Of a DNA stretch of 64,000 nucleotides, positions 1 through 8,592 are shown piece by piece (the first letter of the stretch is position 1; every line of letters begins with the position of its first letter). Source of the DNA: Natrarchaeobaculum aegyptiacum (GTDB lineage Archaea; Halobacteriota; Halobacteria; Halobacteriales; Natrialbaceae); the NCBI RefSeq assembly GCF_002156705.1, contig NZ_CP019893.1, positions 3,410,001 to 3,474,000 on the forward strand. Direction: 5' to 3'. The notes under the pieces were generated by a model. That model ran no database searches, was not told where the DNA came from, and saw nothing but the letters and a program-made list of their open reading frames with translations. A program made the translations under genes and the position numbers.

Positions 1-403
1 CGACGAGCCGTCGGACCCCTCGAGTGCTGGGCTGTCGCCTGCCGACGCGATGGGTGGCGACGGCGAGGTACCGTCGGTCGAGGAGCCTGTCGCTGCCGAG
101 TCCGAGACCACCGACCCAGAGCCACCCGCGGAGCGCTCGTCCGGGACGGATCGAACCCGGGCCGATGGCTCGGCCGGGAGTGACCGACCGTCGGAAGCGG
201 GTGAGGAAACCGAGGGCCCAGCTACCGACGCCGCAACGACCACCGACGTCGATCGCGTGACCGTCAAAATTACCCGGGATCTCGGCTCGATCCTCGGCGT
301 CGACGCCCGCGAGTACACGCTCGAGACCGACGACGTGGTTACGCTCCCAGAAGAGAACGCGACCCCGCTCGTCGAGCGCGAAGCCGCCGAACGCCTCGAG
401 TGA
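1..403 (+). CDS. GINS family DNA replication protein, C-terminal part (5' truncated by window)
   Basis: The reading frame is open from base 2 with no start codon, so the gene begins upstream of the window. About 80 residues are acidic, low-complexity linker. They are followed by a compact C-terminal domain of about 50 residues (VKITRDLGSILGVD, then VVTLPEENATPLVEREAAERLE-like end). That ending is typical of haloarchaeal GINS (Gins51/Gins23-like) proteins, in which the small B domain closes the protein after a long linker. GINS joins MCM and the RecJ-like GAN/Cdc45 factor in the archaeal replicative helicase. The call rests on the C-terminal domain only; the alpha-helical A domain is not visible. 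Confidence 0.75.
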   Translation, partial: DEPSDPSSAGLSPADAMGGDGEVPSVEEPVAAESETTDPEPPAERSSGTDRTRADGSAGSDRPSEAGEETEGPATDAATTTDVDRVTVKITRDLGSILGVDAREYTLETDDVVTLPEENATPLVEREAAERLE

Positions 404-503
404 CCGTCCCAGCCTTCGGGTCGGCCCGGCGATGCCCGTCGCGATCAGTTTTTGACTGGGCTGAAACCACAATACATACAACGACCCTCGCTAACTCCGC
501 TCC

Positions 504-995
504 ATGCTCGAGGTAGGCGACGATGCACCCGAATTCGAACTGCCGAACCAGAACGGCGACCTCGTCCGTCGCTCGGACGCCGACGGTCGACTGGTCGTGT
601 ACTTCTATCCCAGAGCCAACACCGAGGGCTGTACGATCGAGGCCCGCCAGTTCGACGACGCACTCGAGTCCTTCGCCGCCGCGAACGTCGACGTCATCGG
701 CATCAGCGACGACCCCGTTTCGGATCTCGAATCGTTCGCTGGCGAGTACGACCTCTCGTTCGATCTCCTCTCGGACGAACTGGGTGAGGTGGCGACCCTC
801 TACGAGTCCTACGGCGAGAAACAGATGTTCGGAAACACCTTCGATGGCGTGTTCCGGAACACCTACGTGGTCGACCCGGATGGCCGCATCGAAGCGGTCT
901 TCGAGAACGTTTCACCGGACGGCCACGCCGAGGAGGTGCTGGCGACGATCGCCGAACTCGAGGCGGAGGCGGAGTCGCCTTCTCCCACGCAGTAA
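504..995 (+). CDS. Peroxiredoxin, Bcp/PrxQ family, single-cysteine
   Basis: This 163-residue thioredoxin-fold peroxidase should reduce hydrogen and alkyl peroxides in the cytosol. It has the usual N-terminal GDDAPEFELPNQNG stretch and the peroxidatic motif NTEGCTIEA with Cys43. Many PrxQ proteins have a resolving cysteine five residues later, but here that position is Arg48 and no other cysteine exists in the protein. It must therefore work as a 1-Cys enzyme resolved by an external thiol. An AT-rich element (about 470-482) lies 25-30 bases before the ATG, consistent with a leaderless transcript. It follows the GINS gene on the same strand but seems to have its own promoter. Confidence 0.93.
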   Translation: MLEVGDDAPEFELPNQNGDLVRRSDADGRLVVYFYPRANTEGCTIEARQFDDALESFAAANVDVIGISDDPVSDLESFAGEYDLSFDLLSDELGEVATLYESYGEKQMFGNTFDGVFRNTYVVDPDGRIEAVFENVSPDGHAEEVLATIAELEAEAESPSPTQ

Positions 996-1093
996 GTGGG
1001 GGAGCCGAGGGTCTGTCGACCGTTTTGTGAGGCGAGAGTAGTCGCGAGCGAGCGGATGGTGATCTCCTGCGTTTCTCTCGATCAGGTAAGCCA

Positions 1094-1501
1094 CTACTCC
1101 GCGGTGAGCCACGCGTCGAGAACGGCGGTGTGGACGGTCCGGAGATCGGCTTCCTGAATGATCGTCGCGGCTTCGAATCGGTCTCGAGCGGCCGCGATCG
1201 TCTCCGGCTCCGCGGCGAGAGACGTCAACGCGAACGCGTCGTGGTCGAGCGAGCGTGCGGCCACGAAGTTGGCCTCGTCGTACAGGGTCGCGAAGTCGGC
1301 GACGACCGAGGCGAGGAGGGCGTGGGTTGCATCGGCACCAGGGTCGCCGGACGGAATCGTCGAGACGGACGGATCGAAGTACTCCTCGAGGTCGACGACG
1401 CCAGCTTCGTCGTAGAGATGCTCCTCGAGCTGTTCACGAACGGATTGTGACAGGTACAGCCCGTAGGTTCGGTATCGGTCCCGGTTTCCCCCCGTGTCCA
1501 T
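1094..1501 (-). CDS. Conserved haloarchaeal protein of unknown function
   Basis: The 135-residue acidic protein has no signal peptide or membrane segment. It reads as mostly alpha-helical (helical stretches around residues 18-40, 58-85 and 90-130) and I recognise no catalytic motif. Codon usage and acidity match the neighbouring genes. A TATA-like element (tatctttga, about 1525-1535 read on the minus strand) sits about 28 bases before the ATG, which supports a real leaderless gene. I cannot assign a function. It stands alone between the peroxiredoxin and a decayed regulator. Confidence 0.7.
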   Translation of the reverse strand: MDTGGNRDRYRTYGLYLSQSVREQLEEHLYDEAGVVDLEEYFDPSVSTIPSGDPGADATHALLASVVADFATLYDEANFVAARSLDHDAFALTSLAAEPETIAAARDRFEAATIIQEADLRTVHTAVLDAWLTAE

Positions 1502-1644
1502 ACAGCCCTATTCGTCGACCGTCCCTTCAAAGATACGGGTCGACAGCCAACCGAGCTTCGCCTGCTACGTACCCCGAGATGGGCGTTCCAGTAAGTCATC
1601 GGGTGGCCAGCCGTCTAACTCGTCAGCGGCATCGAACAGCTGAT

Positions 1645-1999
1645 CTATAGTAGCCACTGCACGTCAGTGCACACCTGATCGCCAGACGGATCGGCGATCA
1701 GTGTGTGAATCGTTGCAGTGGCTACTATTTCCGACGTATCGGTGAGCGAGACGCCACCCGCTTCCCAGTCGACGTCGACGACTCCCTTCTCCTCGAGCTG
1801 TGGAAGCGGACCGTGGACCAGTCGAACGTGGGCTCGCTCGACTCGCTCCTCGGTAATCCGCTCGGGTGAGATGTCTCCGCGCTGCCACCTGTCTCGAGAG
1901 GTCGGTCATACGGATCGATCCGTCGCGTTGTACGAGTTCGTGGAGGACGAGCTGTCGATCAGCGCTTGCGAGGATACGAAACGCCTCCAGCTGATCCAT
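1645..1999 (-). pseudogene. Frameshifted HTH regulator (DUF7344-like) ending inside a MITE
   Basis: From the ATG at 1999 the first 40 or so residues (MDQLEAFRILASADRQLVL) look like the N-terminus of a short haloarchaeal winged-helix regulator. Around position 1885 the matching frame changes. The second frame continues with GDISPERITEERVERAHVRL and PQLEEKGVVDVDWE, the recognition-helix and wing part of the same fold. The two parts are in different frames (1997 mod 3 differs from 1645 mod 3), so the gene is broken unless the sequence carries an error. The last 27 or so codons and the TAG stop (1645-1647) are supplied by the palindromic element at 1647-1728, giving the unusual tail ATATIHTLIADPSGD. 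Confidence 0.6.
1647..1728. repeat. 82-bp palindromic MITE-like element
   Basis: The outer arms are a perfect 15-bp inverted repeat: atagtagccactgca at 1647-1661 and tgcagtggctactat at 1714-1728. A second inner pair, ctgatcgcc at 1675-1683 and ggcgatcag at 1693-1701, makes most of the element one long foldback. Its left half recurs in inverted orientation at 15743-15783 with 38 of 41 bases identical. That shows it is a mobile or repeated element rather than a terminator. It has no coding capacity of its own. I see no transposase with these ends in the window. Confidence 0.8.
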
Positions 2000-2115
2000 T
2001 ACGACTGGGTACACTCTCTGGAGGTGAAAACGGCTCTGTCGAACTGTGTAGGTATGCTTGCACAGACAGCCCCGGGTCGGATGCGGTCAGTTCCGAGCCC
2101 CCGAATCGACGCCGA

Positions 2116-3252
2116 TCAGACGCCGAAGGTCGCTCGCAGCATGTCGCGGGTTCCGGGTCCGAGGCCGACAGCGACGACTGTGATCAGGAGGAGGTAGGTG
2201 TACTGGGGGCTCTCCTCGAAGACCTCTTCGTTGAAGATCCAGAGGACGATCACGGGTGCGATCAGCTTCACGATGAGGAACGGCCACGCCTCGCCGGTGA
2301 CGGCGACGACGTCTGCCGGGAGGACCGAGCCGGTCGTCTCGACGATCCACTCGTTGACCGGGTGCTTCGGGACGAGATTCTGATCGTGGCCGAACGCCAC
2401 CGCCCAGTCGAGGCCGATTACGTTCGCGACGCCGTCGACGGCGTGCGCCCAGATGACGATAATCCCCATGTACGCCGTTCCCCGGTTGACGCTCGGGAAG
2501 AACCGGTCGACGACGACCCACGTGATCGCGGTCGCAATCGTCGCGCCGACGAGCGTCGTGAGCAACAGCCACGGGTAGAAGGTCGCGTACTCGTGGACAG
2601 CCGCGACGTAGCCGAGGTAGCCAACCGTCACCGCCAGCAGCCCCGTCCCGATCGCAGCGAGGGGATACTCGTAGCCCGAGACGGTTCCCCGCCGATCGAG
2701 CCAGACCGAGATCACGACGGCGACGAGTGTGATGAGGAAGACCAGAAAGTAGATCAGCGGACTGATCAGGAAGCCGGACCACGGGAGTTCGATCGCGAGT
2801 TCGCCAGTGTCACGGAAGGCTGCAACGTTCGCGTCCTCGACGACGCGCAGCGCTCCGCCGAAGAGCATGAACGGGAAGAGCGCGTAGAAGCCCGCCCGGT
2901 AGCGTTCGATCTCGAGGCGCTGGATGACGAAGACGATCCCAACGAGGAAGAGGACCAGCGTCGGGATGTAGCCGGCGTAAGAGACGAAGGTGTAGCCGGG
3001 TGCCGCTGTCGGACCGGTGGCCACGCCCTCCTGTGCGGCCTCGGTACAGTGGAGTTCTTGCCCGCCGGCCCAGTCGATACAGCCCCAGCCGTGAGCGTCG
3101 GCGACGACTGGTCCCCAGTAGTACTGCCAGATGAGATCCCGGTATACTTGCTGTGGGAAGGCCATCGCCGCCGCCGCGATCCCAACGGCGAGGACGAGGA
3201 CGGTCGCGGCCCAGACTTTGACCGGGCCGTACCGCTCGACGTAGTCGTACAT
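2116..3252 (-). CDS. DUF63 family integral membrane protein
   Basis: This 378-residue membrane protein has about eight hydrophobic segments: near residues 14-33, 93-110, 120-135, 157-183, 195-215, 225-250, 262-285 and 330-370. A large extracytoplasmic loop follows the first helix (residues 40-90), and it holds two cysteines (WGCIDW and LHCTEA) that could form a disulphide. A conserved-looking [14 protein letters not shown] helix lies about two thirds along. Overall size and pattern match the archaeal DUF63 family, whose function is unknown. Family membership is from my recognition of the pattern; no enzymatic role is supported. Confidence 0.85.
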   Translation of the reverse strand: MYDYVERYGPVKVWAATVLVLAVGIAAAAMAFPQQVYRDLIWQYYWGPVVADAHGWGCIDWAGGQELHCTEAAQEGVATGPTAAPGYTFVSYAGYIPTLVLFLVGIVFVIQRLEIERYRAGFYALFPFMLFGGALRVVEDANVAAFRDTGELAIELPWSGFLISPLIYFLVFLITLVAVVISVWLDRRGTVSGYEYPLAAIGTGLLAVTVGYLGYVAAVHEYATFYPWLLLTTLVGATIATAITWVVVDRFFPSVNRGTAYMGIIVIWAHAVDGVANVIGLDWAVAFGHDQNLVPKHPVNEWIVETTGSVLPADVVAVTGEAWPFLIVKLIAPVIVLWIFNEEVFEESPQYTYLLLITVVAVGLGPGTRDMLRATFGV

Positions 3253-3340
3253 ATGCGAAACGCATCGCGGGCGAGTCCTTACCGCTTCCGATTTCTCACG
3301 TTACGTGACACGCGGTCGAAAGCCGATCGACCCCACCGAG

Positions 3341-4144
3341 TCAGGCCTCGTCGGCCGTCCGTGCTGCCTCGAGCAGTTCGTCGTGGAGGTGGCCGTTGGA
3401 GGCGACGAGACCCACGCTGTCGTGGCGCCAGCGGTTGCCCTCGAGGTCCGTGACGACGCCGCCGGCTGCCCGGACGAGCGCGACGCCGGCGACGGTGTCC
3501 CACGGATTCGTCTGCACGTTCGTCACGATGCCCTCGAGTGCACCCGTCGCGACCATCGCGAGCTCGAGCTGAGCACAGCCGAGGCGGCGCATGTCGGCGA
3601 AACGAGTGACGACCTCGCGGGCCATCGCCGCGAACTGGTCGCGTTCGTCGTACTCCCACCAGAACGTCGGGCAGACGGTCGCTGCCGCTGGATCCGTACA
3701 ATCACTGACCGTGATCTCGTCGCCGTTCCGGATGGCCCCGTCGCCCACGAGTCGGTAGCGGTCCTCGAGTGCCGGAACGGTGATGGTGCTGGCGACAGGC
3801 TCGCCGTCGTCGACGGCGGCGACGGCGGTCCCGAAGGTTCGAGCGCCCCCGACGAAGTTCGCCGTACCGTCGATGGGGTCGACGATCCACGCCGGTCCGC
3901 TGTCGGGAACTCTCTTCAGGGCGTCTGACTCCTCGCCGACGATCGGCTCGTCGTACTCGGACTCTATCACGTCGATCACGGCGTTCTGGGCCTCGCGGTC
4001 GGCGCGGGTGACGACGTCGGCCTTGCCATCTTTGCGTTCGACCGCGAGGTCGGTACGGAACGCATCGGCCGCAACAGCGGCACCAGCGTCGGCTGCGTCG
4101 GCGGCGACGGTCGCCCGCCGGTCGGCATCTGGAGATCCGGTCAT
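3341..4144 (-). CDS. Inositol monophosphatase / fructose-1,6-bisphosphatase family phosphatase
   Basis: The 267-residue Mg2+-dependent, Li+-sensitive type phosphatase carries all family motifs. These are the metal-binding GEES, then DPIDGTANFVGG (the DPxDGTxN signature), and near the C-terminus NPWDTVAGVALVRAAGG (the WD motif). In archaea these enzymes often hydrolyse both inositol-1-phosphate and fructose-1,6-bisphosphate, so a gluconeogenic role alongside pck, gap and pgk in this window is plausible but not shown. I start it at the ATG at 4144 (MTGSPDADRR), which gives the family's usual length. The frame is open further upstream, but that part is arginine/proline-rich nonsense overlapping the next gene. 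Confidence 0.9.
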   Translation of the reverse strand: MTGSPDADRRATVAADAADAGAAVAADAFRTDLAVERKDGKADVVTRADREAQNAVIDVIESEYDEPIVGEESDALKRVPDSGPAWIVDPIDGTANFVGGARTFGTAVAAVDDGEPVASTITVPALEDRYRLVGDGAIRNGDEITVSDCTDPAAATVCPTFWWEYDERDQFAAMAREVVTRFADMRRLGCAQLELAMVATGALEGIVTNVQTNPWDTVAGVALVRAAGGVVTDLEGNRWRHDSVGLVASNGHLHDELLEAARTADEA

Positions 4145-4267
4145 CGGTTGTCTCGAGTCTGTCGCGGCCGGAAAAAGGGCTGGCGGTTGCACACGACGTA
4201 GCACCATCCTCTCCGACAATGTCAGTAGATGGCAACCCTTTTCCGCGGCGGTAAAGAAGCCGGGTGT

Positions 4268-4636
4268 ATGTCGGACGAACACGAATCCACCGACGAGGGT
4301 GGCGACGGCGAGGAGAAGTCCTTCCGCGAGCGCGTCGAGGAGATCCGCGAAAAGCGCGCCGAGGAGGCCGAAGAGGGAGAGGGTGGCGCACCCGAGAGTC
4401 CGTTCGGCGGCGGCCCGGGCGGCATGGGCGGGGGCGGGAACCCGTTCGCGCAGATGATGGGCGGCATGATGGGCGGCGGTCCCGGTGGCATGGGCGGTGG
4501 CCCGGGCGGCCCGGGTGGTCGCGGCGAAGAAGTCGGCAACGAGGAACTCGTCCGTGAGGTTCGACAGCTTCGGGACGAGATGCGCGACCAGACTCGCGCG
4601 CTCAAGCGCATCGCCGACGCGCTCGAGGACGACTGA
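4268..4636 (+). CDS. Small glycine/methionine-rich conserved haloarchaeal protein
   Basis: The protein has 122 residues in three parts. First is a very acidic N-terminus with an EERK-rich helix (about residues 17-40). Next is a low-complexity centre made of GGGPGGMGGG and MMGGMMGG repeats (about 48-90). Last is a C-terminal predicted coiled coil (EELVREVRQLRDEMRDQ, about 95-120). The ATG at 4268 gives a clean acidic start; an upstream in-frame ATG at 4229 would add 13 poorly matching residues. The Gly/Met-rich centre followed by a coiled coil suggests an oligomeric or chaperone-adaptor-like protein, but no function is known to me. Confidence 0.75.
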   Translation: MSDEHESTDEGGDGEEKSFRERVEEIREKRAEEAEEGEGGAPESPFGGGPGGMGGGGNPFAQMMGGMMGGGPGGMGGGPGGPGGRGEEVGNEELVREVRQLRDEMRDQTRALKRIADALEDD

Positions 4637-4760
4637 CTCGCCGTCACGACCGACCGTTCTCTCGACCACTGCAGGACGTGAGCGACAGCCCACGCAGTCG
4701 ACCGTCGCTCACCTCCTCCAATCGAACTGTTTTTAGAACGCCGACGGGTAGCACGGACCG

Positions 4761-5552
4761 ATGGACGTACTGATCGTCGGCGCGGGAGCGATGGGGACGT
4801 GGTTCGGCCGCGCCGTCGACGCGACGGTCGCGTTCGCCGACGTCGACCCCGAACGAGCGGAGCAGGCAGCCGACGCGGTCGGTGGATCGGTCGCCGACCT
4901 CGAGGGCGACGATCGTTACGACGTGGTCTGTCTCGCAGTCCCGATGACCCACGTCGCCGACGCGATCGCCGACCACGCGGGACGGGCCGACCGGGCCGTC
5001 GTCGACGTCTCGGGAGTCATGGTCGAACCGCTCGAGGCGATGGCGACCCACGCCCCCGAGTGTGAACGGGTGAGCCTCCACCCACTGTTCGGACCCGAAC
5101 GAACGCCCGGGACGATCGCCGTCGTCGCCGAGGAGCCGGGTCCGATCAGCGAGGACCTGCTCGAGCGACTCGAGCAGCGGGGGAACGACCTGCTCGAGAC
5201 GACCGCGGCGGAACACGACGAGGCGATGGAGACGATCCAGGCGGCGACCCACGCGGCAGTCCTTTCGTTCGCCGTCGCGATGGATCCGGCTCCCGATGGG
5301 TTCGAAACGCCGATCTACGAGGGGCTCCAGACGCTCGTCGAGCAACTCACGGAAGGAACGCCCCGGGTCTACTCCGATATCCAGTCGGCGTTCGAGGGGG
5401 CCGACGAGGTCGCCGACGCCGCGAGTGCGATCGCCGACGCCGGGCCTGCCGAATTCGAGGCGCTATATCGTGAGGCGGCGAACAGGTGGCAGCCGGCCGA
5501 TACTGGCACCGGGGCCTCCGCAACTGAGGACACCGGGGACCGAGACCAATGA
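4761..5552 (+). CDS. tyrA: Prephenate dehydrogenase
   Basis: This enzyme oxidatively decarboxylates prephenate to 4-hydroxyphenylpyruvate in tyrosine synthesis. The 263-residue protein starts with a Rossmann NAD(P)-binding motif (VLIVGAGAMGTWFG). It has DVVCLAVPMTHV in the dinucleotide domain and the HPLFGPE motif of the prephenate site, followed by an alpha-helical dimerisation domain. A TATA-like gtttttagaac at 4729-4739 lies 26 bases before the ATG. Its stop overlaps the start of the next gene (ATGA), so the two are translationally coupled. There is no fused chorismate mutase domain. Confidence 0.92.
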   Translation: MDVLIVGAGAMGTWFGRAVDATVAFADVDPERAEQAADAVGGSVADLEGDDRYDVVCLAVPMTHVADAIADHAGRADRAVVDVSGVMVEPLEAMATHAPECERVSLHPLFGPERTPGTIAVVAEEPGPISEDLLERLEQRGNDLLETTAAEHDEAMETIQAATHAAVLSFAVAMDPAPDGFETPIYEGLQTLVEQLTEGTPRVYSDIQSAFEGADEVADAASAIADAGPAEFEALYREAANRWQPADTGTGASATEDTGDRDQ

Positions 5553-7048
5553 CCGACCAGCGTGAGGCCGTTCGCTCGAACGCGAAGTACCTCCGGAACG
5601 TGCGGCCGATCGACCCCGAAGAGATCTGTGAGTACGTCGAGGGCTCCCCTCACCCGGCCGTCGTGCGACAGCTTCTCCGGGAGGAAGCCCCCGACCTCGG
5701 GTTGCTCGAGCGCGAGGATGGGACGTTCGTCCCGGTCGAGGACGACCGCGTCTCGCCACTCGAGGGGCCGGTAAAGCGGTTTCCGGCGGTCTACGAACGC
5801 CGGCTCGAGGACCTGCTGGTCGAGCGATACGGCGTCGACTGGCCCGGCGGGGCCAGTGGCGACCTGCTCCGGTCGACGATCCGCCGGTTCAAGGCCCAGT
5901 ACCTCGGCGGGCAACCGGTCGAGTACGACGAGGACGTCGCGGCGGGATACGCGATCTATCACCTGCCGGCGTACTACGCGGCCGTCCAGTACGCCCTCGA
6001 CGACCTCGCTGAGCGGGGATTGCTCGGTCGAAGCCTCCGGGTGCTCGACGTCGGCGCCGGCGTCGGTGGCCCCGCACTCGGCCTCTGTGAGTACCTGCCC
6101 GAGGACGCGCTGGTCGAATACCACGCGATCGAACCCAGCGCGGCCGCCGACGTCCTCGAGGAACTGCTCTCGGAAACGGGTCCCAACGTGCACACGACGA
6201 TTCACCGGACGACCGCGGAAGCGTTCGACGCCGACGTGGCGTTCGACGAAGGCGGTAGCTTCGATCCGACCGATCCCGACGACGGCTTCGACCTCGTGTT
6301 GGCCTGTAACGTCCTGAGCGAACTCGAGGACCCCGTGGCGGTCGCCCGCTCGACACTCGAGTTGCTCGCGCCCGACGGCACCGTCCTCGGAATCGCGCCG
6401 GCGGATCGGAACACGAGTATCGGTCTGCGCGAGGTCGAACGCGAACTCGAGGACCAGCAGCTGTCGGGTAGCGCAGACGGGAGCGAGGGCAGTTCGGATC
6501 GGCAGGTCACAGTCTACGGCCCGACCGTCCGCCTCTGGCCCGGCGAACGACCGAGTGACCGTGGCTGGTCGTTCGACGTCAGACCCGACCTCGCCGTCCC
6601 ATCGTTCCAGGAGCGCCTCGAGGCAGAAGCTGGCGGTGAGGAGCACGACCCCGGCGAGTTCGTCAACGTCGACGTCCAGTTTTCCTACTCGCTGTTACGG
6701 CTGGACGGCACCAGACGGGTCGACCTCAACCTCGAGACGAGCGACTGGGCGACGATGGCCGCGATGGATCGCCACGTCACCAACCGGATCGACCTCGTCG
6801 CGGCCAAACTCAGCCGGTCGCTCTCGGAGGGGTCGGACGCCAATCCACTGTTCAAGATCAGCGACGGGAGCGAACGAGTCGACCACTACGCCGTCTGTAC
6901 CAGCGAGACGGAACTGAACCGGCCGCTGCTCGAGGCCGACTACGGCGACGTCCTCGCGTTCGAACAGGTGCTCGCGCTCTGGAACGACGACGAAGCGGCC
7001 TACAATCTCGTCGTCGACGAGGAGACGATCGTCGATCGGCTCGTCTGA
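5549..7048 (+). CDS. Rsm22-like SAM-dependent methyltransferase
   Basis: The 499-residue protein has a helical N-terminal domain of about 160 residues. A class I methyltransferase domain follows, with motif I VLDVGAGVGGPALGL (near 165-180) and an acidic post-II region; LACNVLSELED is motif IV-like. The layout resembles the mitochondrial and archaeal Rsm22 family, linked to small-subunit ribosome assembly. No zinc or Fe-S cysteine cluster typical of eukaryotic Rsm22 is obvious here. It overlaps tyrA by 4 bases (ATGA). The pairing with an aromatic amino acid gene is probably only co-expression. Confidence 0.8.
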   Translation: MTDQREAVRSNAKYLRNVRPIDPEEICEYVEGSPHPAVVRQLLREEAPDLGLLEREDGTFVPVEDDRVSPLEGPVKRFPAVYERRLEDLLVERYGVDWPGGASGDLLRSTIRRFKAQYLGGQPVEYDEDVAAGYAIYHLPAYYAAVQYALDDLAERGLLGRSLRVLDVGAGVGGPALGLCEYLPEDALVEYHAIEPSAAADVLEELLSETGPNVHTTIHRTTAEAFDADVAFDEGGSFDPTDPDDGFDLVLACNVLSELEDPVAVARSTLELLAPDGTVLGIAPADRNTSIGLREVERELEDQQLSGSADGSEGSSDRQVTVYGPTVRLWPGERPSDRGWSFDVRPDLAVPSFQERLEAEAGGEEHDPGEFVNVDVQFSYSLLRLDGTRRVDLNLETSDWATMAAMDRHVTNRIDLVAAKLSRSLSEGSDANPLFKISDGSERVDHYAVCTSETELNRPLLEADYGDVLAFEQVLALWNDDEAAYNLVVDEETIVDRLV

Positions 7049-7140
7049 GGCATCCGGATCGGAACAGGACGGGGCAGAACGCGGCCAAACGATCGACCGT
7101 AAACGGTGCGCTTTTCGGCCCTGCACTCGAGGAATGTCCC

Positions 7141-7947
7141 ATGAGCGACGCCCTCGAGATCCTGCTGACCAACGACGACGGGATCGACGCCGCGGGTATC
7201 CGGGCACTGTACGATGCCCTCTCAGCGCACGCGAACGTCACCGTCGTCGCACCCGTCGACGACCAGAGCGCCACCGGTCGGTCGATCTCCCACGAAGTGG
7301 ACGTAATCGATCACGAACTGGGCTACGCCGTCGACGGGACGCCCGCCGACTGCGTCGTCGCCGGCCTCGCCGAACTCGGGCCGTTTCCGGACCTCGTCGT
7401 CTCGGGCTGTAACGAGGGTGCGAACCTCGGCGAGTACGTCCTCGGTCGGTCCGGAACCGTCAGCGCCGCCGTCGAGGCCGCCTTCTTCGACGTGCCCGCC
7501 ATCGCGACCTCGATGTTCGTTCCGATCGAGGACGGCCCCGTCTCGGCGGTCGAATTCGAGTCCGAAGACTTCGAGGAAGCAACCCGCGTGACGTCCTTCC
7601 TCGCCGAACACGCGCTCGAGGCCGGCGTCTTCGAGCACGCGGCGTACCTGAACGTAAACGTCCCGCTGGCCGGTGACGAACCCGCATCGATCGAACTCAC
7701 TCGCCCCTCGAAGCGCTACGAGATGGACGCCGAGCGCGACGGCGACATCGTCCGCCTCAAAGACCGGGTCTGGGAGTCGATGGATCCCGAGATCATCCCC
7801 GATCCGGAGGGGACCGATCGCCGGGCCGTCGCCGAGGGGCGGATCAGCGTCTCGCCGCTCGCTGCACCGCACTCGACGAACCACCACGAGATCCTCGAGT
7901 CGCTAGTCGCAGAGTACGAAGCGTCGGTCGGCGTCTCGAGTCGGTAG
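7141..7947 (+). CDS. surE: 5'/3'-nucleotidase SurE
   Basis: SurE is a divalent-metal-dependent nucleoside monophosphate phosphatase. The 268-residue protein has the defining N-terminal metal site LLTNDDGIDAAGI. It also has the SGxNxGxN...SGTVxAA signature, here SGCNEGANLGEYVLGRSGTV. The mid-chain AYLNVNVP motif is present too. Length is typical. It stands alone, with the ATG preceded by a weak purine-rich stretch. Confidence 0.95.
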   Translation: MSDALEILLTNDDGIDAAGIRALYDALSAHANVTVVAPVDDQSATGRSISHEVDVIDHELGYAVDGTPADCVVAGLAELGPFPDLVVSGCNEGANLGEYVLGRSGTVSAAVEAAFFDVPAIATSMFVPIEDGPVSAVEFESEDFEEATRVTSFLAEHALEAGVFEHAAYLNVNVPLAGDEPASIELTRPSKRYEMDAERDGDIVRLKDRVWESMDPEIIPDPEGTDRRAVAEGRISVSPLAAPHSTNHHEILESLVAEYEASVGVSSR

Positions 7948-8152
7948 GAGACACGGCGGTCGTGATCGTCGGAGGACTCGTCTGTGTCCCTGTATCCTTG
8001 CACCGTGCAAGGTGGAAGCCCTTCCACGATGGGGGCGTCGTCGAAGTGAACGTCGCAGGCGAGTCGACTGCCGGCGGCACAAATATAACTCAGTGGATTG
8101 AACCTCACCACAACCACCACCCCAGCGACCCGTATGGAGGATTCCCGACAAG

Positions 8153-8548
8153 ATGGTATTCAACACACTGTGGGCTCGCCTCTCGTCTCTCTGGCCGCGC
8201 GCATCGACCGGAGACGAGGAAGATAGCGAGGCCCAGACGACGACGGAAACGGACGACGAGAACAGTGAAGACGAAACGCTGAGCTACGCCGAACAGTTCG
8301 AGTACGGCGTCGACGAGCGCGATCTCCCGGACGAAGACAAGATTCTGCGCCTGCTCGTCGAACGCGGCGGGCGCGTCAACGCCGACACCGCCCTCGAGGA
8401 GACGGGCTGGGAGGAAAGCCGCCTCGAGGCCGTCATCGAGGAGATGGAAGCCGACGACCAGGTCAGCGCGATCACCGTCGGCCGCAAACGAGTTATCTGT
8501 CGACGCGGGTTCGAGCCCAAGGGCTATCGTTCACACCTGAACGAGTAA
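8153..8548 (+). CDS. Winged-helix-domain conserved haloarchaeal protein
   Basis: The protein has 131 residues. The first 40 or so are acidic and disordered (EDSEAQTTTETDDEN). The C-terminal 85 form a likely winged helix: DEDKILRLLVERGGRVNA, TALEETGWEESRLEAVIEEM, then a beta wing (QVSAITVGRKRVICRRGFEP). The order helix, turn, recognition helix, wing is clear, so DNA or protein binding is probable. Regulation targets are unknown. It lies between surE and two convergent crotonase genes and has its own AT-rich upstream (about 8078-8090). Confidence 0.75.
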   Translation: MVFNTLWARLSSLWPRASTGDEEDSEAQTTTETDDENSEDETLSYAEQFEYGVDERDLPDEDKILRLLVERGGRVNADTALEETGWEESRLEAVIEEMEADDQVSAITVGRKRVICRRGFEPKGYRSHLNE

Positions 8549-8592
8549 GTTCGCGTCGCGATCCGGACACTTGCTGGACGATTCTCTCGCAC

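Noticed and set aside
1966-3453. A 495-codon open frame on the plus strand
   Set aside because: It is the antisense of the DUF63 membrane gene, with Asp/Arg-rich low-complexity content typical of shadow frames in GC-rich haloarchaeal DNA and no recognisable domain.
4400-4540. Tandem GGC/ATG-rich stretch as a DNA repeat or CRISPR-like array
   Set aside because: The repeats are in-frame Gly/Met/Pro codons of the 4268-4636 gene, irregular in length and without spacers.
5369-6646. A 425-codon open frame on the minus strand
   Set aside because: It overlaps tyrA and the Rsm22-like methyltransferase in antisense. Both plus-strand genes have clear motifs and an ATGA overlap.
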